Positions 1 to 10,294 of a stretch of DNA of 64,000 bases are shown here, piece by piece. The stretch is taken from contig KN834802.1 in the NCBI GenBank assembly GCA_000827265.1, positions 194,128 through 258,127 on the forward strand, in the 5' to 3' direction. Source of the DNA: Collybiopsis luxurians FD-317 M1. Its lineage: Eukaryota; Basidiomycota; Agaricomycetes; Agaricales; Omphalotaceae. The notes beneath the pieces are model-generated. The model was not told the DNA's origin. It made no database searches and saw only the letters and a list, made by a program, of their open reading frames with translations. A program made the position numbers and the translations under genes. Position 1 is the first letter of the stretch; each line of letters begins with the position of its first letter.

Positions 1-143
1 AACCCATATCTGATGACAAATATAAGATTTTACGGCTGGGAAAAGCAACGGGCACTCATTGGAACAATCAAAATGAGCGGGCGCTCATCGCCCGTTGCTT
101 TTTGCAGCCGTAAAAGCTTATATTTGTCATCAGATATAGGTTT
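1..143. repeat. Foldback (MITE-like) element, near-perfect inverted repeat
   Basis: The first about 55 bases pair with the last about 55 with only a few mismatches. Both arms read ATATCTGATGACAAATATAA from the outside and end with AAGCAACGGGC before a short loop. No ORF lies inside. The outer left end coincides with the window start, so the target-site duplication cannot be seen and the element may begin earlier. Confidence 0.8.
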
Positions 144-415
144 AGAAATAGAAATTCTTTCCCATGGGTGATATTTATTCAATTACAGCTGGAAAAAAAT
201 ATGGTAAAATATAGGAAAAATCACGCGATAAATTACGTAATTAACGGCGCCTTTTACGCGTGAAAAAGGCGCTGTAATATCAATTATTTCACTATATCTT
301 TTACTACCTCAATATTTATCATTTAACAATGGAAAAAAATATTATAATTCAAGGGAAAAATTAATTATATTACTAGGCCTTTTACAGACAATAAATACTG
401 GACTGCTGGGGGTGA
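144..415. other. AT-rich spacer with a small hairpin
   Basis: This AT-rich spacer has no supported gene. Around 252-276 there is a short palindrome, GGCGCCTTTT paired with AAAAAGGCGC around ACGCGTG. It could be a small transposon remnant or a chance hairpin. The rest shows nothing recognisable. Confidence 0.4.
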
Positions 416-2617
416 GTGGAGCATATAGTTCACGCAAATACCCCTTTTAACTGTGACAACAATGACAATGATGACAATGATGACCAACAACCAGTCTGGA
501 AGGCTCAGAAACCTTCTTTCTCTGATCGCCCTGCCCATCTGTTGGAATTGGCGAGGGTTAAAGTTTCTGCACAAAACAATCCTCCTCCTCAGGGAGGGGA
601 GGAGGAGGAGGAGGAAGATGGCGAATGGGTCAGGATCTCCCAGACTGAGTTTGATGAGGAAGATGAATGGGATGGAATCAATGGCAACAACAATGAAGAC
701 AAAGGCGAAGGGGATCAATGGGGTCATGGCCCATTACCAAAATGGGCACAGGATGAGCTCAACGCAGTACAAGCGGAGAAGCACGAGAAGGTCGTGCAGA
801 TTGCTAAGAAGCTGGGTAGATCTATTCAAAGCTGCTACTGGTATCTCAGGGATGATGGGCCACATGAATCTCGCGCCCTGAGCTACTACAATGCTTGGCA
901 GGTGTGGTACAATATGTGCGGCGATCAGCAACGTCCTGCAGATAGTAAGTTGTGGTCTGCTTCTGAAGCCCGTGTCTGACTTGTTGTTTTGAAAGTGCCT
1001 ATATCGCAATGGTCTAAAGTTGTTCGTGATGCATTTGAGGTGTTCCTGTGACAGAAGCTTCCTGAGGACCAATTTCATCAACGTGATGCTCGTCGCGAAG
1101 CTTTAAAGGAACAACTGGATTGGTACAATGATAATCTGGCTAGCTACATTAATGAGAAAAAGAAAAAGGGAAATTTTTGTATCAATGTGCGTAAGATCCT
1201 CAAGCCAGTAATCACATTGGTGAGGGCTGTTTTTTTTTTATTACTCTCACTCATGCTTGCTATTTCCAAGGGGGAATCGATCTACCGCAAGATGGGTCTA
1301 CATCTCGGTGGTTATATTCTCTGTACCGAAAGAGATGCAAAAGGAGCAAGTGCAACGGCAACATGGGTTTCGACGCCTGAGTTAGCTCAAATTAAAGAGA
1401 GGAAAGGTACTCAGATGTACGCTCAAGCGGCTGATCTTGAAGCCTTCTTGAGGTTAGTTCATTTTGTAGCATCGGCGTGATAACACTTACCATTCTTTGC
1501 CAGAGTTCAAATGATACTGATGCAAGAGCTGGACAATGATCTACAGGAGGTGTATACTAAGGCTACCAAAGAAGGTAGTGCGAGTCGCAACCATTTGTGT
1601 GGAGTGTTTCTGCCTCTGTTCATGTACCTTGCAGGTCAGCTGTCTTTGCACCAATCGTAGCAGGTTTCTAACAGCCATTTAACAGGTCGTTTACTTGAGG
1701 AGAGTGATCCGAAGATCACATTCACCCAGTTCTCCGACTTAGCTTGGAAACTGGGTCTTCGGATTGAGAACTGGCCAGTCAGAGTACCATTTTTTGAATG
1801 GGGAGTGGAGGGGAAGAAAGGTTGGTGTAAGGGGGTACAGCAAGTTCATGACTACAGCGGGGACAACTTGACTGCCTTGTGCAGTGCACATGTGGAGCGA
1901 ATTATCAAGCATGTTGAATGAGGGGAAGAGATAGAGGATGATGGAGAATCGTTTCAGTTCAGTTGGTGGTTGGATGGTGAGTGTTGACATTTATACTAAG
2001 CTTTTGTTTTTTTCTGAGAATCCTCTCTTCTCTAAGATGAGCGGGCACTGGCATTGAAGGAGCAGGGAAGGCTTCCTCTTGTGGTTGATACTGCCGGTAA
2101 TACCATTGTGGCAGTTGCGCATTCGAACGCATACCACTCTGAGCTGCAGTCTAGTGTGGAAGACCCCAGCGATGGGGGAAGTGGTGAGGACAACGAAGCA
2201 GGGTCTAACCAGCCTGATCACCCTGTCAACGGAAAACAGCCACTTCCGCTGTATGAAGATGATGACATTGATGAGAATGAGAGGGTGGCAGCGAAGTCTT
2301 TACCCCTACACTCAGGTCAACCCAAGCCAACCTCCAAGACAGCAAGAAGGGGTCCTGGCCCATGGAGACCACCATCATCATCACCAGCTCCTCCCGCTCC
2401 ACCATCCAACAAGACTGCTAGAAGGGGTCCAGTACCACTGAGGCCACTGCCATCATCACCAGCTCCTCCTGCTCTGCCATCTGAAAAGACTGTGAGAAGG
2501 GGTCCTGGCCCATGGAGGCCACTGCCTCCCACTCCACCATCTGATGAGACCACAAGTAATCCTGGCCCATGGAAACCACCATCATTGTTGCCAGCACTGA
2601 GTGCCTCACGCAACTGA
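416..2617 (+). pseudogene. Decayed multi-exon gene of unknown function with Pro-rich C-terminus
   Basis: I do not recognise a named domain. The first exon is acidic (Asn/Asp and Glu runs, roughly residues 14-85), then has a charged helical stretch and a Trp/Tyr-rich motif (SCYWYLRDDGPHESRA). A 51-bp intron (945-995) restores the frame into a segment with WSKVVRDAFEVFL. That is followed directly by an in-frame TGA (1055-1057) and further coding sequence (QKLPEDQFHQRDARREALKE). More intron-like gaps occur near 1213-1270, 1452-1502 and 1633-1686. The last exon (about 2054-2617) carries repeated ARRGPGPWRPP-type units rich in Pro. The internal stop and missing joins suggest a relic. The style resembles the many TE-linked hypothetical families of agaricomycetes, but that is impression only. 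Confidence 0.5.
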
Positions 2618-2995
2618 CAGAAGTCTTTTTCAGGTCACTCACACAATCATGAACAGAAAACGCAGAGCAAGATGGCAGGGAGTGCTGAATCGGAGGACCG
2701 TCAAATGAAGATCAAGAAAATTCTTCAGAGAAATCTTTGGCATTGAAAAGGAGTGAGTAAGGTCAAGAACGCAGTGTAATCAGTATTTAATGTGCTTGTA
2801 TGCCTGTTCCCTTTCTTATTCTGTATGTTCATTGTTCACATCCCAGTACCATGAATTGATTGATGAAATTGTAAAACATGACTTTCATTCCCAGTTGCTT
2901 GATGGATACTATCCAGGACATTAAGTTTTAGGTAGTAGTATTAGTATATGTAATGTGTTCAATGGTACTTTTTGAAAGTGAAATGAAGGCTGAAT
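2618..2995. other. Spacer, nothing recognised
   Basis: No ORF, RNA gene or repeat is supported here. It may contain the 3' flank of the upstream relic. Confidence 0.4.
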
Positions 2996-3430
2996 ATGCA
3001 AGTGTCAATTTTGCTTAAGTGGGACATCCATTTTTGGATTGTCCAGCTTGTTGGATTGTCTAAATGTGGCATATCCAGCTTCCTGGATGGTCCACTTTTG
3101 GATCATCCATCCACTGGGATTGTCCAGACATGGCATATCCATCCTCCGGGATGGTCCACTTTTGGATCATCCGTTCACTGGGATTGTCCAAATATGGCAT
3201 ATCCAGCTTCCTGGATAGTCCACTTGTGGGATATCAATTTAATTTGGATAAGCCAGGTGTAGACTATCCTTTCCTTCAGGATATTCCACTCTTGGTCTAT
3301 CCATTTCAGTTGTCTATATATACTGGAGCTTGGATAATCCCCCTCTGGACTATCCAGCTATTCAAATCATGGGATTTCCCAGGATCCTGCCTCCTCTTGG
3401 GATCAAATATCCAAGGTTGAGTTTTTCCTA
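2996..3430 (+). repeat. 63-bp tandem repeat and GGATAGTCC-type motif array
   Basis: The word TGGCATATCC recurs at 3067, 3130 and 3193, giving a 63-bp period over almost three units. All units are built from short, nearly palindromic words such as TGGATNNTCCA and GGATATCC. A looser array of the same words continues to about 3415. Because 63 is a multiple of three, the array stays open in more than one frame, but the translation is repetitive and has no protein character. The same words recur at 32780-32830 and 33430-33545, so this is probably part of a dispersed element. Confidence 0.65.
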
Positions 3431-3454
3431 ACATGGCATCTCAAGATGGATGAC

Positions 3455-4192
3455 TGAAGTGAGAGGAACTACTTAGGCTTGAATGAAGACGCCTCAATGA
3501 GCATCAAAAGATCAAAGAGGAATTATAAAATGAGATCCTGGTCAGAAATTCCGTGGAAGACAGTGATTCGATGCACTGCAAGGAGGTGTTGACCAAAATA
3601 GTATCCACAGCTTATTAGCTTATTGATGTTCATAGCTGTGATATATCAAGACAGGATTGATATGTTCACTGACGGCTTTGAATAGCCGGACTTCGGCCTA
3701 GCGCCGTTAAGCACCCGAGAATGAAATCTAACCTTTTTCCACCCCTTCTCCTTCCTTACTCCGCGTCGTGTACAGTGACGAGCCGACCTAGATTCCTCTC
3801 CGCTCCGTATGACGCTGTTTCACAGCCGTTAAGTGGGCTCAAAAACAGAAAAGAAGCCTAGTAGATTTCCATATACAGTAATTTTTCAACTCGGTTTCCT
3901 CGACGCTCTCTCGCTGTTTCTTCGCTCTTTTCTGCAATACTTGGCTTCAAGTTTTTTTGGATTACATCCCTCAAGTTGCGACTCTGAGAACTCCTCCTCT
4001 CTTCTTTCGTTTGGTGACTGTCAACGAATAGGAACAGGGAAACAGAAGTATCATTTGTTGTTACGAGTCGCAGGGGCTGATTAATAAACTCAAGTGAGCC
4101 TTCATTCTATTATCAGATAACTAGGTACTGATATCCCAACTCCCTCACGTATTGTGTTTATCTTTAGATTCTCGACACACCAATCGATTTAA
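3455..4192 (+). repeat. Orphan 5' region (promoter, leader, 5'UTR intron) of the SKG6-like gene family
   Basis: This block is nearly identical to the sequence upstream of the 5831 copy and clearly similar to those upstream of the 10295, 39537 and 59910 copies. It contains the CGGACTTCGGCCTAGCG block, CCTAGATTCCTCTC, and the leader TTTCTTCGCTC. A 5'UTR intron follows (GTGAGCC ... ATCTTTAG) and then TTCTCGACACACC. Similarity stops abruptly at about 4192, just before the initiator codon would appear, so no coding sequence follows. A small ORF at 3833-4084 is the leader read through and is not supported as a gene. Confidence 0.75.
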
Positions 4193-5245
4193 ATTCTACA
4201 TTCCTTATTTATGTCTACTTACAGTCGCCGCATACTTACTTTGGACATTACCGTATGGTGTAGCCGACGACACTTGGCTAAATATTAGATGGCGACTACC
4301 AGCATATGTACACTGCTTCCGCAAGCTAATTCTTCCAACATGGGAATTAATTACTTCCAAGCCTTCATATAAGGAGTGCAGCTACATGTGACTGTGTGGG
4401 GGAAGAACACAAACAGGGGAAGAAAGAAGAATGAAAGGAAACAGGTTGAGACAATCCTCCAAGTAACTACAAGTTAAGTACTAAGTAAGATAGCAAAGTA
4501 CATCTGTAGTCTTTACACAGGAAAGCACAGTTAAGATACACAAGAGAGACATAATAAACCATTGTCCAGGGAGATGTCTTGTACCAGGAAAAGTACAAGT
4601 GGGTAAGTATTCCCTTTACCAACCCTAGAGAGGTAACTGTTGTCTGAGTCAGCACCAGTCTAGACCATTCAGTGCCTATTCATAATTTGTTATACAATAG
4701 GACCGCTACCAATGGCAGGGTGTCAAGTAGCAGCAATGTGTACAGGATAATCAATACAGTCAAAATGCTACCTAGGGTGAAGAGATTGTAAGTTTGTTGA
4801 ATGAAATCCAGTGAGAGGGGGTTTGGGATGAACCAGGTGTGGACATTGAAACAAAAATAGATCCTTGAGCCAGGGCATAGGGAAGCTGAAATTTGCAGAC
4901 TGACCGTAAACCATGTTGTTTTCCTCCATGAATTGAAAAGGATCCCGGTGTATATCGCAGGTGGCCTTAATTTTAGGAAGATATTGTGGCTTACTCAACA
5001 CGCCAGTACCATCTGTAACATTGGAGCAACTCATGCCAATAGAAAAACTAGAAGAGGTTAATTGAGAATTAGCAGAAAAATCTTCACAAGGTGGAGGCCA
5101 TGAAGGTGTCCCGAAATCCAGCAGCAATGCTCTCCAGTCCATATGTTCTAGCAAGCCCATGCTTCGGCAGGAATAGGCTATGGGCAGGGTTAATTGGTTC
5201 AAGCGTGACATTGACCTCGTGGGTTACACATATATGTCTTCACTT
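4193..5245. other. Unique insert between two promoter copies
   Basis: The segment separates two near-identical promoter copies and has no copy elsewhere in the window. Apart from the possible mannosyltransferase fragment at 4768-5211 nothing is recognised. The small ORFs at 4152-4391 and 4467-4655 have no protein-like features. Confidence 0.4.
4768..5211 (-). pseudogene. Possible KRE2/MNT1-type mannosyltransferase fragment
   Basis: The 147-residue reading contains CDIHRDPFQFMEENNMVYG. It resembles the conserved CDI-YDPF-FM--N--YGF segment of KRE2/MNT1 family Golgi alpha-1,2-mannosyltransferases. The rest of the domain, including the nucleotide-sugar and metal-binding region, is missing, and the flanks do not read like the family. 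It would be a gene scrap carried into the duplicated cluster. The alternative is a chance similarity over about 20 residues, so the call is tentative. Confidence 0.3.
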
Positions 5246-6202
5246 GCTGTGATATATCAAGACAGGATTGATATGTTCACTGACGGCTTTGAATAACCGG
5301 ACTTCGGCCTAGCGACGTTAAGCGCCTGGGAATGAAATTTAACCTTTTTCCACCCTTTCCCCTTCCTTCCTCCACGTCGTGTACGGTGACGAGCCGACCT
5401 AGATTCCTCTCTGCTCCGTATGACGCTGTTTCAGAGCCATTAAGTGGGCTCAAAAACAGAAAAGAAGCCTATTAGATTTCCATATACAGTAATTTTTCAA
5501 CTCGGTTTCCTCGACACTCTCTCGCTGTTTCTTCGCTCTCTTCTGCAATACTTAGCTTCAAGTTTTTTTGGATTACATCCCTCAAGTTGCGACTCTCAGC
5601 ACTCTTTCTCTCTTCTTTCGTTTGGTGACTGTCAACGAATAGGAAAAGGGAAACAAAAGTGTCGTTTGTTGTTACGAGTCGCAGGGGCTGACTAATAAAC
5701 TCAAGTGAGCCTTCGTTCTATTATCAGATAACTAGGTACTGATATCCCAACTCCCTCGCGTATTGTGGTTATCTTTAGATTCTCGACACACCAATCGATT
5801 TAAAAATAATATTTTGACGTGTCTTAAACCATGTCGGGAGTAGGTGCATATCCATTTTTCTTTCTTTACTGGTTCGTGTCGCCGTTTCTGACAACTTTCT
5901 TACCCCCAGCAGATTTAACTAGTAATTTGGATCCTCCGAGTACCGAGACTACGCCTGCAGTTGTCGGCGATTCTTCTAGTACGACTGCTACATTCACCAC
6001 TCCCTCTACTCCCTCAACGACTCCAACTTTGTCCTCTCCCTCCTCCGCCGACGCCGCTACTTCTTCTACCGGCTCGTCTACCTCCCCCGCTCCTACCACA
6101 TCGAAATCCAATATCACCCCAATCGGCAGCTCGAGTTTATCAGGCTCGTCAGCTTCCAGTTCAACCCTGCCCAGCTCCAGTAAATCAAGTTCCTGGGGTT
6201 AG
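5246..6202 (+). pseudogene. SKG6-like gene copy truncated after its Ser/Thr-rich N-terminus
   Basis: The promoter and leader (5246-5830) repeat the block at 3640-4192. The coding part starts at ATG 5831 with a 13-nt first exon (MSGV), a 66-bp intron (5844-5909, GTGCAT ... CCCCCAG), then ADLTSNLDPPST and a Ser/Thr-rich stretch. The reading ends at a stop after SSSWG, before the transmembrane helix, and the sequence beyond is unrelated to the other copies. If expressed it would give a short Ser/Thr-rich peptide without membrane anchor, so I treat it as a truncated duplicate. Confidence 0.7.
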
Positions 6203-6487
6203 GATATCATCCACGTTGTATCTGCAGGCAAAACAATTGAAGTAGGGATCTGCACAGTGAACACTTAGGGTTTGGAAAATACAAAGGAACAAATATAAGT
6301 ATAGAAAAGAGTAGACAGGGGATGGCTAGGAAAGGTAGGCATAGTGTTAACCAGTTTCAAATTTTCCAAGCTCTACAATACTTTCATCCTAAGAATTACT
6401 CAAATACTTGTACCAGCTTGATGGAAATCAGTATTTGATTCAAGACTTGCACTATCCCCGTGACAAATTTGTACAGTATAAATAATG
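6203..6487. other. Spacer at a duplication breakpoint
   Basis: This lies between the truncated SKG6-like copy and the 3' end of WGPP copy 1. No gene is seen. The homology break at about 6185-6205 marks where the SKG6-like copy was cut. Confidence 0.4.
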
Positions 6488-9026
6488 TTACCATGTCAAT
6501 GATTCCCCATGCTTCCACATACTGTTCCATTGTGCGATACTGCATCCATAAGGTTTACAATGTCCTGGATGCCGAATAGTGTAATCTATCTCTGCTGCCG
6601 CACAATGTCCCATGTAGGTATGCAACCAATTTGTACAGATTGAAGGCCAGAGCTTTTCCCAAATGTTCTGAAAGTAATCCACACACTCTGTTGTATGGTA
6701 TGACTGTGAGTCCGACAGGAGCATCGGCTTTGTTAATAGGATTACTTCATCCACATCAGGCCTGGAATTAGTATTGGTTGTAGAAGAATCAGAAAATTCA
6801 TCAACTAGGTTATAAACCTCTAGTTATGAAAATGAGTATCAAGTTAGGCTGTCAAGCATACAAAGGCCAACCTTCCTCAGATTTATCAGAGCTGTCCTCC
6901 CAAGTAGCAGACTCTAAAGAAGTATATTATCAAGTCCACTGGAGTACAATCTACTGATAACAACTTACCTTGCTCAACAACCATCTCACTGCCATATCCT
7001 GGCATAAAACAAAATGTTGGCCAACCTCGGGATTGCACATAGCAATTTGTTTTAGGATCATAGCCTCTGGACTTGTGAAAATATTGTATTGCTTTGAGGA
7101 GCGTAGGTAAAGCATTTAAATAACCCACATTGGAGCTCAGAGTAATAGATGGAATCCCAAGGAGGTCCATTGTTTCTGGTTTCATTTTGACCTTTCCCAA
7201 AGAATCAAATGACCAGAATGGGGAGCAATCTGGTTTAATTTGAACTGTAAGCTGCCCATGACTCCAAAATTTCTTGACTGGCAGAAGAAAGAGAAAAACT
7301 TGAGATATGGTGCCATGATGAAGTGTTTGGGGCAGATGATTCACAGGGAATGGGGGAATAATCACTTGGTGCTGTAAATTACACATCATCCCTGTAAGTA
7401 CTTGTCAGAAAATGAAAGGCTATAACCATCTTGGAAGGAAAACAACTGTTGGGAAGGTGGGGTCTGTACTTACTCAAACTTGAAAATTCCAGCTCTGCAA
7501 TCTTCAGTTGATCCAAGATGTAGGGCAATTGAACCATCCAGCTATGGATGACTTTGTCCCTGGTCCAGGTATCAATCTGGTAAATGGAAGGGCCATGAAA
7601 ACACCCTTCAAAAAAATTATATGAAACCCTTAACCACAGACACTAAGATTAGCCTGAAATAAAGTGGTTAAAGGAGGACCATTACCTGTCCCACCCATCT
7701 TGAACTCTCCAAATTTGGGGGTAATAGTTCTCAGGACTATCAATGATGAACCAAGATCCTGATATAAAATCCCCTTCAGAAGACATGGGCATCTGGCCAA
7801 CCACTTCTCCAGTGTTTGAATCAACCATTGAACCCAGATGACAGGCTGTAAAAGGATCAACAGAAATAAAATTTGCAAGCCAAGAGGACAGATATAGAAA
7901 GTTGTTAAGATTTTCTTCAATGGCATGTTGGAAATACTGTTGAATTGCCTGTGAGGAATGGAATTGAATCAATGGAGGTATAGGATGTTGAGGAGCGGCC
8001 CCAGGAATTGCATATTGCAGGCTAAGCCCACCAAAGGGAACATCTGCATAAATATAACATAGAGGTCCCCAGCAGAAAGTGCCATTTGAGGGGTCAATCC
8101 AAATTTCCTCGAGAGGCAACAATGAGGAGTTGTAGATGCACTGGCAATACTTTTGCTTGGCTATCATCAGTGCATCAGCATCTGCGAACTTAATCTTTTT
8201 ATCATCCACCAGGGAAGGTTTAGTAATTTTTGAACTCAAAAACCCCCAGAGTATGTAGTTCTGGACTACATCTGATGCCCTCATCCATACAAGATTGAAT
8301 GGAATCAATTTTGCAGTTTGTCCATACCATTGGTACTCCAACATAGCATTTATAAAAAGCACTTACCTTGGTGAAATATTAGTGACGGCGAGATTGAACG
8401 TGTGAAGGCATACAATTGCCCGCTATTGGCCTCGCTGTAAATCTTAAAACATGAATCTGCTTTGGCAAGGACAAGGATCGACACTGGAAGCCTCACCGGA
8501 CATGGGTAAATGATTCCAAGTCACCTTTCCATCTCTGAGAAATGATATGATGATTTGCTTCCGGATGAAACTAGTATCATACCTCGTGGGCATCATCTCC
8601 TTCATATGTGATCGCCATAAATTTCTTTTCTCGCTTCTTCGACGCAAGCTTTACAACCTCAATCTTGACCAATGAATGTGTGGCACTGTATTTCCGACGG
8701 GAAGCAATACGATTTGCCTGAGATGCTGAGAGTCGGTTGAGAGAATTCAGCTGTGAGGATATTCACTGTAGCACAATCATATCCCCCCGGCGAACTTCCT
8801 TAAACTGATCATGACTTGTCTCAGTCCTCGGCCAGCTGAAAGAAAGCTGAGTATGCACATCGTTGAGATACGAACGCTCACGACATCTCTTCCTTCGCAC
8901 ATCCTCATCTATCTCTTGCTCATGGCCATCACGATATCTAGGATACCGGTGGATGATGGTCTGATTACCATACACTACATTGAGATCAGATTGAGATATG
9001 GTGGAATTTTGAGCGTGGTTCAACAT
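6488..9026 (-). pseudogene. WGPP-family gene, copy 1 (unknown function)
   Basis: This multi-exon gene family occurs five times in the window; I know no function. The start is taken at ATG 9026, before NVVYGNQT. Ordered landmarks are a basic RRKRCRERSY patch, QFKEVRRGDMIVLQ, LASKKREKKFMAITYEG, WIDPSNGTFCWGP (exon 7630-8362), PPLIQFHSSQAIQQYF, FTACHLGSMV, and SQVFLFLLPVKKFW with WPTFCFMPGYGSE (exon 6886-7389). The terminal exon is 6488-6754 (PHPGHCKPYG-type). A TGA at 8763-8765 stands where copies 2, 3 and 5 have CGA (Arg) after IVLQ, so this copy is interrupted. No signal peptide or transmembrane helix is evident. It lies head to head with the SKG6-like gene at 10295. Confidence 0.6.
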
Positions 9027-9172
9027 TGGATCCTGGGGAGTGTATGCAGCAGTGTAGACTACACGAGGCAAGGTGGTGGATTGATGAAAAGACGAAAAGC
9101 TGTTCAGCATGTGACAGATATTGTATTTATTACAACACATACAATACAGGATTCGCCAGACAGGCGACGGCA

Positions 9173-9321
9173 GTGTTCAAGATTGAAGGGAGAAGGTGAC
9201 TCGGTGTGGGATTTGATCATAGGAATATATATATCTTCGGGTACAGTATGAAATAGTATTTATTATTATTCATTCTTTCAGCCTCAGATGAAATGAACAA
9301 ATTGACAGAATGAGAGGAACT
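9173..9321 (+). repeat. 149-bp dispersed block, copy a
   Basis: The sequence between the two divergent genes reads GTGTTCAAGATT ... GAGAGGAACT. It recurs almost unchanged at 9862-10010, and in reverse orientation at about 60700-60830 between the other head-to-head gene pair. It contains the words GACTCGGTGTGGGA and ATATATATATCTTC, the latter TATA-like, and may be a promoter element of either gene. Confidence 0.65.
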
Positions 9322-10294
9322 GCTTAGGCTTGAATGAAGACGCCTCAATGAGCATCCAAAGATCAAAGAGGAATTATAAGATGCCAGATCCTGGCCAGAA
9401 ATTCCGTGGAAAACAGTGATTCGATGCACTGTAAGGAGGTGTTGACCAAAATAATATTCACAGCTTATTAGCCTATTGACGTCCATGGCTGTGGTAAGTA
9501 TTTCAAGACAGGAATGATACATTCACTGACAGCTTTAAATAACTGGATTTCGGCCTGGCAACAGTAAGCGCCCGGGAAGATGACCGAACGAAATTTAACC
9601 TTTTTCCTCCTTTCCTCCTTCCTTCCTACGTGCCGTGTATGGTGACGACGAACGCTGGGGTGCAGGGCAGTGACAAGCAGACATAGATTCCTCTCTGCTC
9701 CCTACCACGTTGTTTCGGAACCATTGATTACATTCAAAAAGAAAAAGAAAAACTATTATACTCGTACAACCAGTTACAGTAATCCTTGAATTCGGTCTCC
9801 TCGACGCTCTCCTCGATGCTCTCTCTCTCTTTCTTTGTTCTTTGGTACAACTTTATTTCCAGTGTTCAAGATTAAAGGAAGCAGGTGACTCGGTGTGGGA
9901 TTTGATCATAGGAATATATATATCTTCATGTACAGTATGAAAATGTACTTATTATTAATCATTCTTTCAGCCTCAGATGAAATGAACGAATTGATGGAAT
10001 GAGAGGAACTACTTTATTTCCAAGTCTCTGGTGTCCTTCTTCCATCTCTCGGCTTTCCCCTTTTTCATCTTATTTGGTCGATATACGAAATGATCAGGCA
10101 AAAGGGAACCAAAAGTACCGTTGGTCAATACCACGCAAAAGTTGTTTAAGAAACAAAGGTGAGCCTCATTCTATTCATTAGATAACCAGGATCTGATATA
10201 CTAACTACCATTCCCTGGTATTTCGTGGTTATCTTTAGGTTCTCAACACGTCAATCTCTAATTAACAATAATTTGTTGATGCCTCAGCCAAACC
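9322..10294 (+). promoter_or_regulatory. Promoter, leader and 5'UTR intron of the intact SKG6-like gene
   Basis: This is homologous to the blocks upstream of the four other SKG6-like copies. A 5'UTR intron is supported at 10159-10238 (AAAG|GTGAGCC ... TATCTTTAG|GTTCTC), with the donor, acceptor and flanking leader kept in all copies while the intron body varies. Unlike the others, this promoter is interrupted by a 149-bp insert (9862-10010) flanked by a 12-bp direct repeat. Confidence 0.65.
9862..10010 (+). repeat. 149-bp block, copy b, inserted with 12-bp flanking duplication
   Basis: The block is a second copy of 9173-9321 placed inside the SKG6-like promoter. It is bordered on both sides by ACTTTATTTCCA (9850-9861 and 10011-10022), a word that occurs once at this place in the related promoters. 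This looks like insertion of a DNA fragment at a staggered break or a transposition-like event. Confidence 0.65.

Noticed and set aside
2317..2613. Minus-strand Gly/Asp-rich ORF
   Set aside because: It is the complement of the Pro-rich repeats in the + strand exon, with no independent support.
3000..3420. CRISPR-like array at the 63-bp tandem repeat
   Set aside because: Units are contiguous with no unique spacers, and the genome is eukaryotic.
3833..4084. 83-codon ORF starting MGSKTEKKP, also at 5444-5695
   Set aside because: It lies within the leader of the SKG6-like gene upstream of the 5'UTR intron and is not kept in the 10295, 39537 or 59910 copies. Two near-identical recent duplicates do not show selection for a protein.
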